A DNA stretch of 64,000 nucleotides from Collimonas fungivorans Ter331. GTDB lineage: Bacteria > Pseudomonadota > Gammaproteobacteria > Burkholderiales > Burkholderiaceae_D. Positions 63,970-64,000 of this stretch are shown one piece after another (position 1 is the first letter of the stretch; the number at the start of each line of letters is the position of its first letter). Made by a program: the position numbers and the translations under genes. Below the pieces are notes generated by a model. The model saw only the letters and a list, made by a program, of their open reading frames with translations. It had not been told where the DNA came from and did not search any database. The stretch is taken from contig NC_015856.1 in NCBI RefSeq assembly GCF_000221045.1, forward strand, positions 1,178,001 to 1,242,000, written 5' to 3'.

Positions 63970-64000
63970 ATGAAACGTATTAGTCTTACCCAGCATCTGA
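63970..64000 (+). CDS. fbp: fructose-1,6-bisphosphatase, first codons only (cut by window end)
   Basis: ATG 63970 opens MKRISLTQHL, which matches the usual Fbp N-terminus in Oxalobacteraceae, and pepN-fbp adjacency is common there. AAGAAAGA precedes it. Only ten codons are visible, so this rests on a short match plus context. Confidence 0.5.
   Translation, partial: MKRISLTQHL

Overview
The window looks like the chromosome of a betaproteobacterium of the Oxalobacteraceae (Collimonas/Herbaspirillum/Janthinobacterium-like). This is inferred from moderately high GC, an rpsU-yqeY-dnaG-rpoD block whose RpoD has a long Lys/Ala-rich N-terminus, a YbiB gene next to a sigma/anti-sigma pair, and a pepN gene followed by what looks like fbp. 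No database search was possible, so genus is inference.

Bases 1 to about 20,600 are the right part of a P2-like (myovirus) prophage. Tail and baseplate genes come first in the P2 order V-W-J-I-fibre-fibre assembly-FI-FII-E/E'-T-U-D (1-12054), including a TTTTTTG slippery site that joins gpE to gpE'. A leftward, visibly AT-richer accessory block follows (12112-14731): an XRE regulator, a small membrane protein, an unknown 178-aa protein and a protein with a PD-(D/E)XK nuclease signature. The regulator is divergent, across a 14-bp palindrome, from a rightward early block (14804-20578): a ribbon-helix-helix-like protein, a CII-like activator, an Ogr/Delta zinc-finger late activator, several very small genes, a toprim primase-helicase, an excisionase and a tyrosine integrase. 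The integrase ends 25 bp from the 3' end of a tRNA-Ile2(CAU) gene, the probable attachment site. Capsid, packaging and lysis genes and the other attachment site lie left of the window.

Bases 20,604-33,400 carry the tRNA, the macromolecular-synthesis block (rpoD, dnaG, yqeY, rpsU, all leftward), an orphan Wzz-like protein, a YhiN-type flavoprotein, a YbdK-type carboxylate-amine ligase, a CPA2 antiporter, ybiB, and a sigma factor with a zinc anti-sigma protein.

Bases 33,429-43,831 hold tsaD, a 267-bp nested palindromic element that supplies the tsaD stop codon, an RhlE-type helicase with a structured leader, gluQRS, a LysR regulator divergent from a flavodoxin-fold protein, trhO, and dnaE. Bases 43,952-49,043 form an LPS/cell-envelope group: msbA, two GT9 and one GT8 glycosyltransferases. 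Bases 49,051-56,148 are a dense leftward housekeeping run: rng, maf, rlmH, rsfS, nadD, hemF, purD and a YebC gene. The rest holds a HerA-like ATPase, an EamA transporter, a quinone oxidoreductase, a 57-aa membrane protein, a DUF4136-like lipoprotein, pepN and the first ten codons of a probable fbp.

The most unusual items are the AT-rich prophage cargo, with a shared QVVxGD motif in two adjacent proteins; the nested palindrome after tsaD; the three exact 42-residue repeats in the tape measure; and the histone-H1-like tails on RpoD and RsfS.
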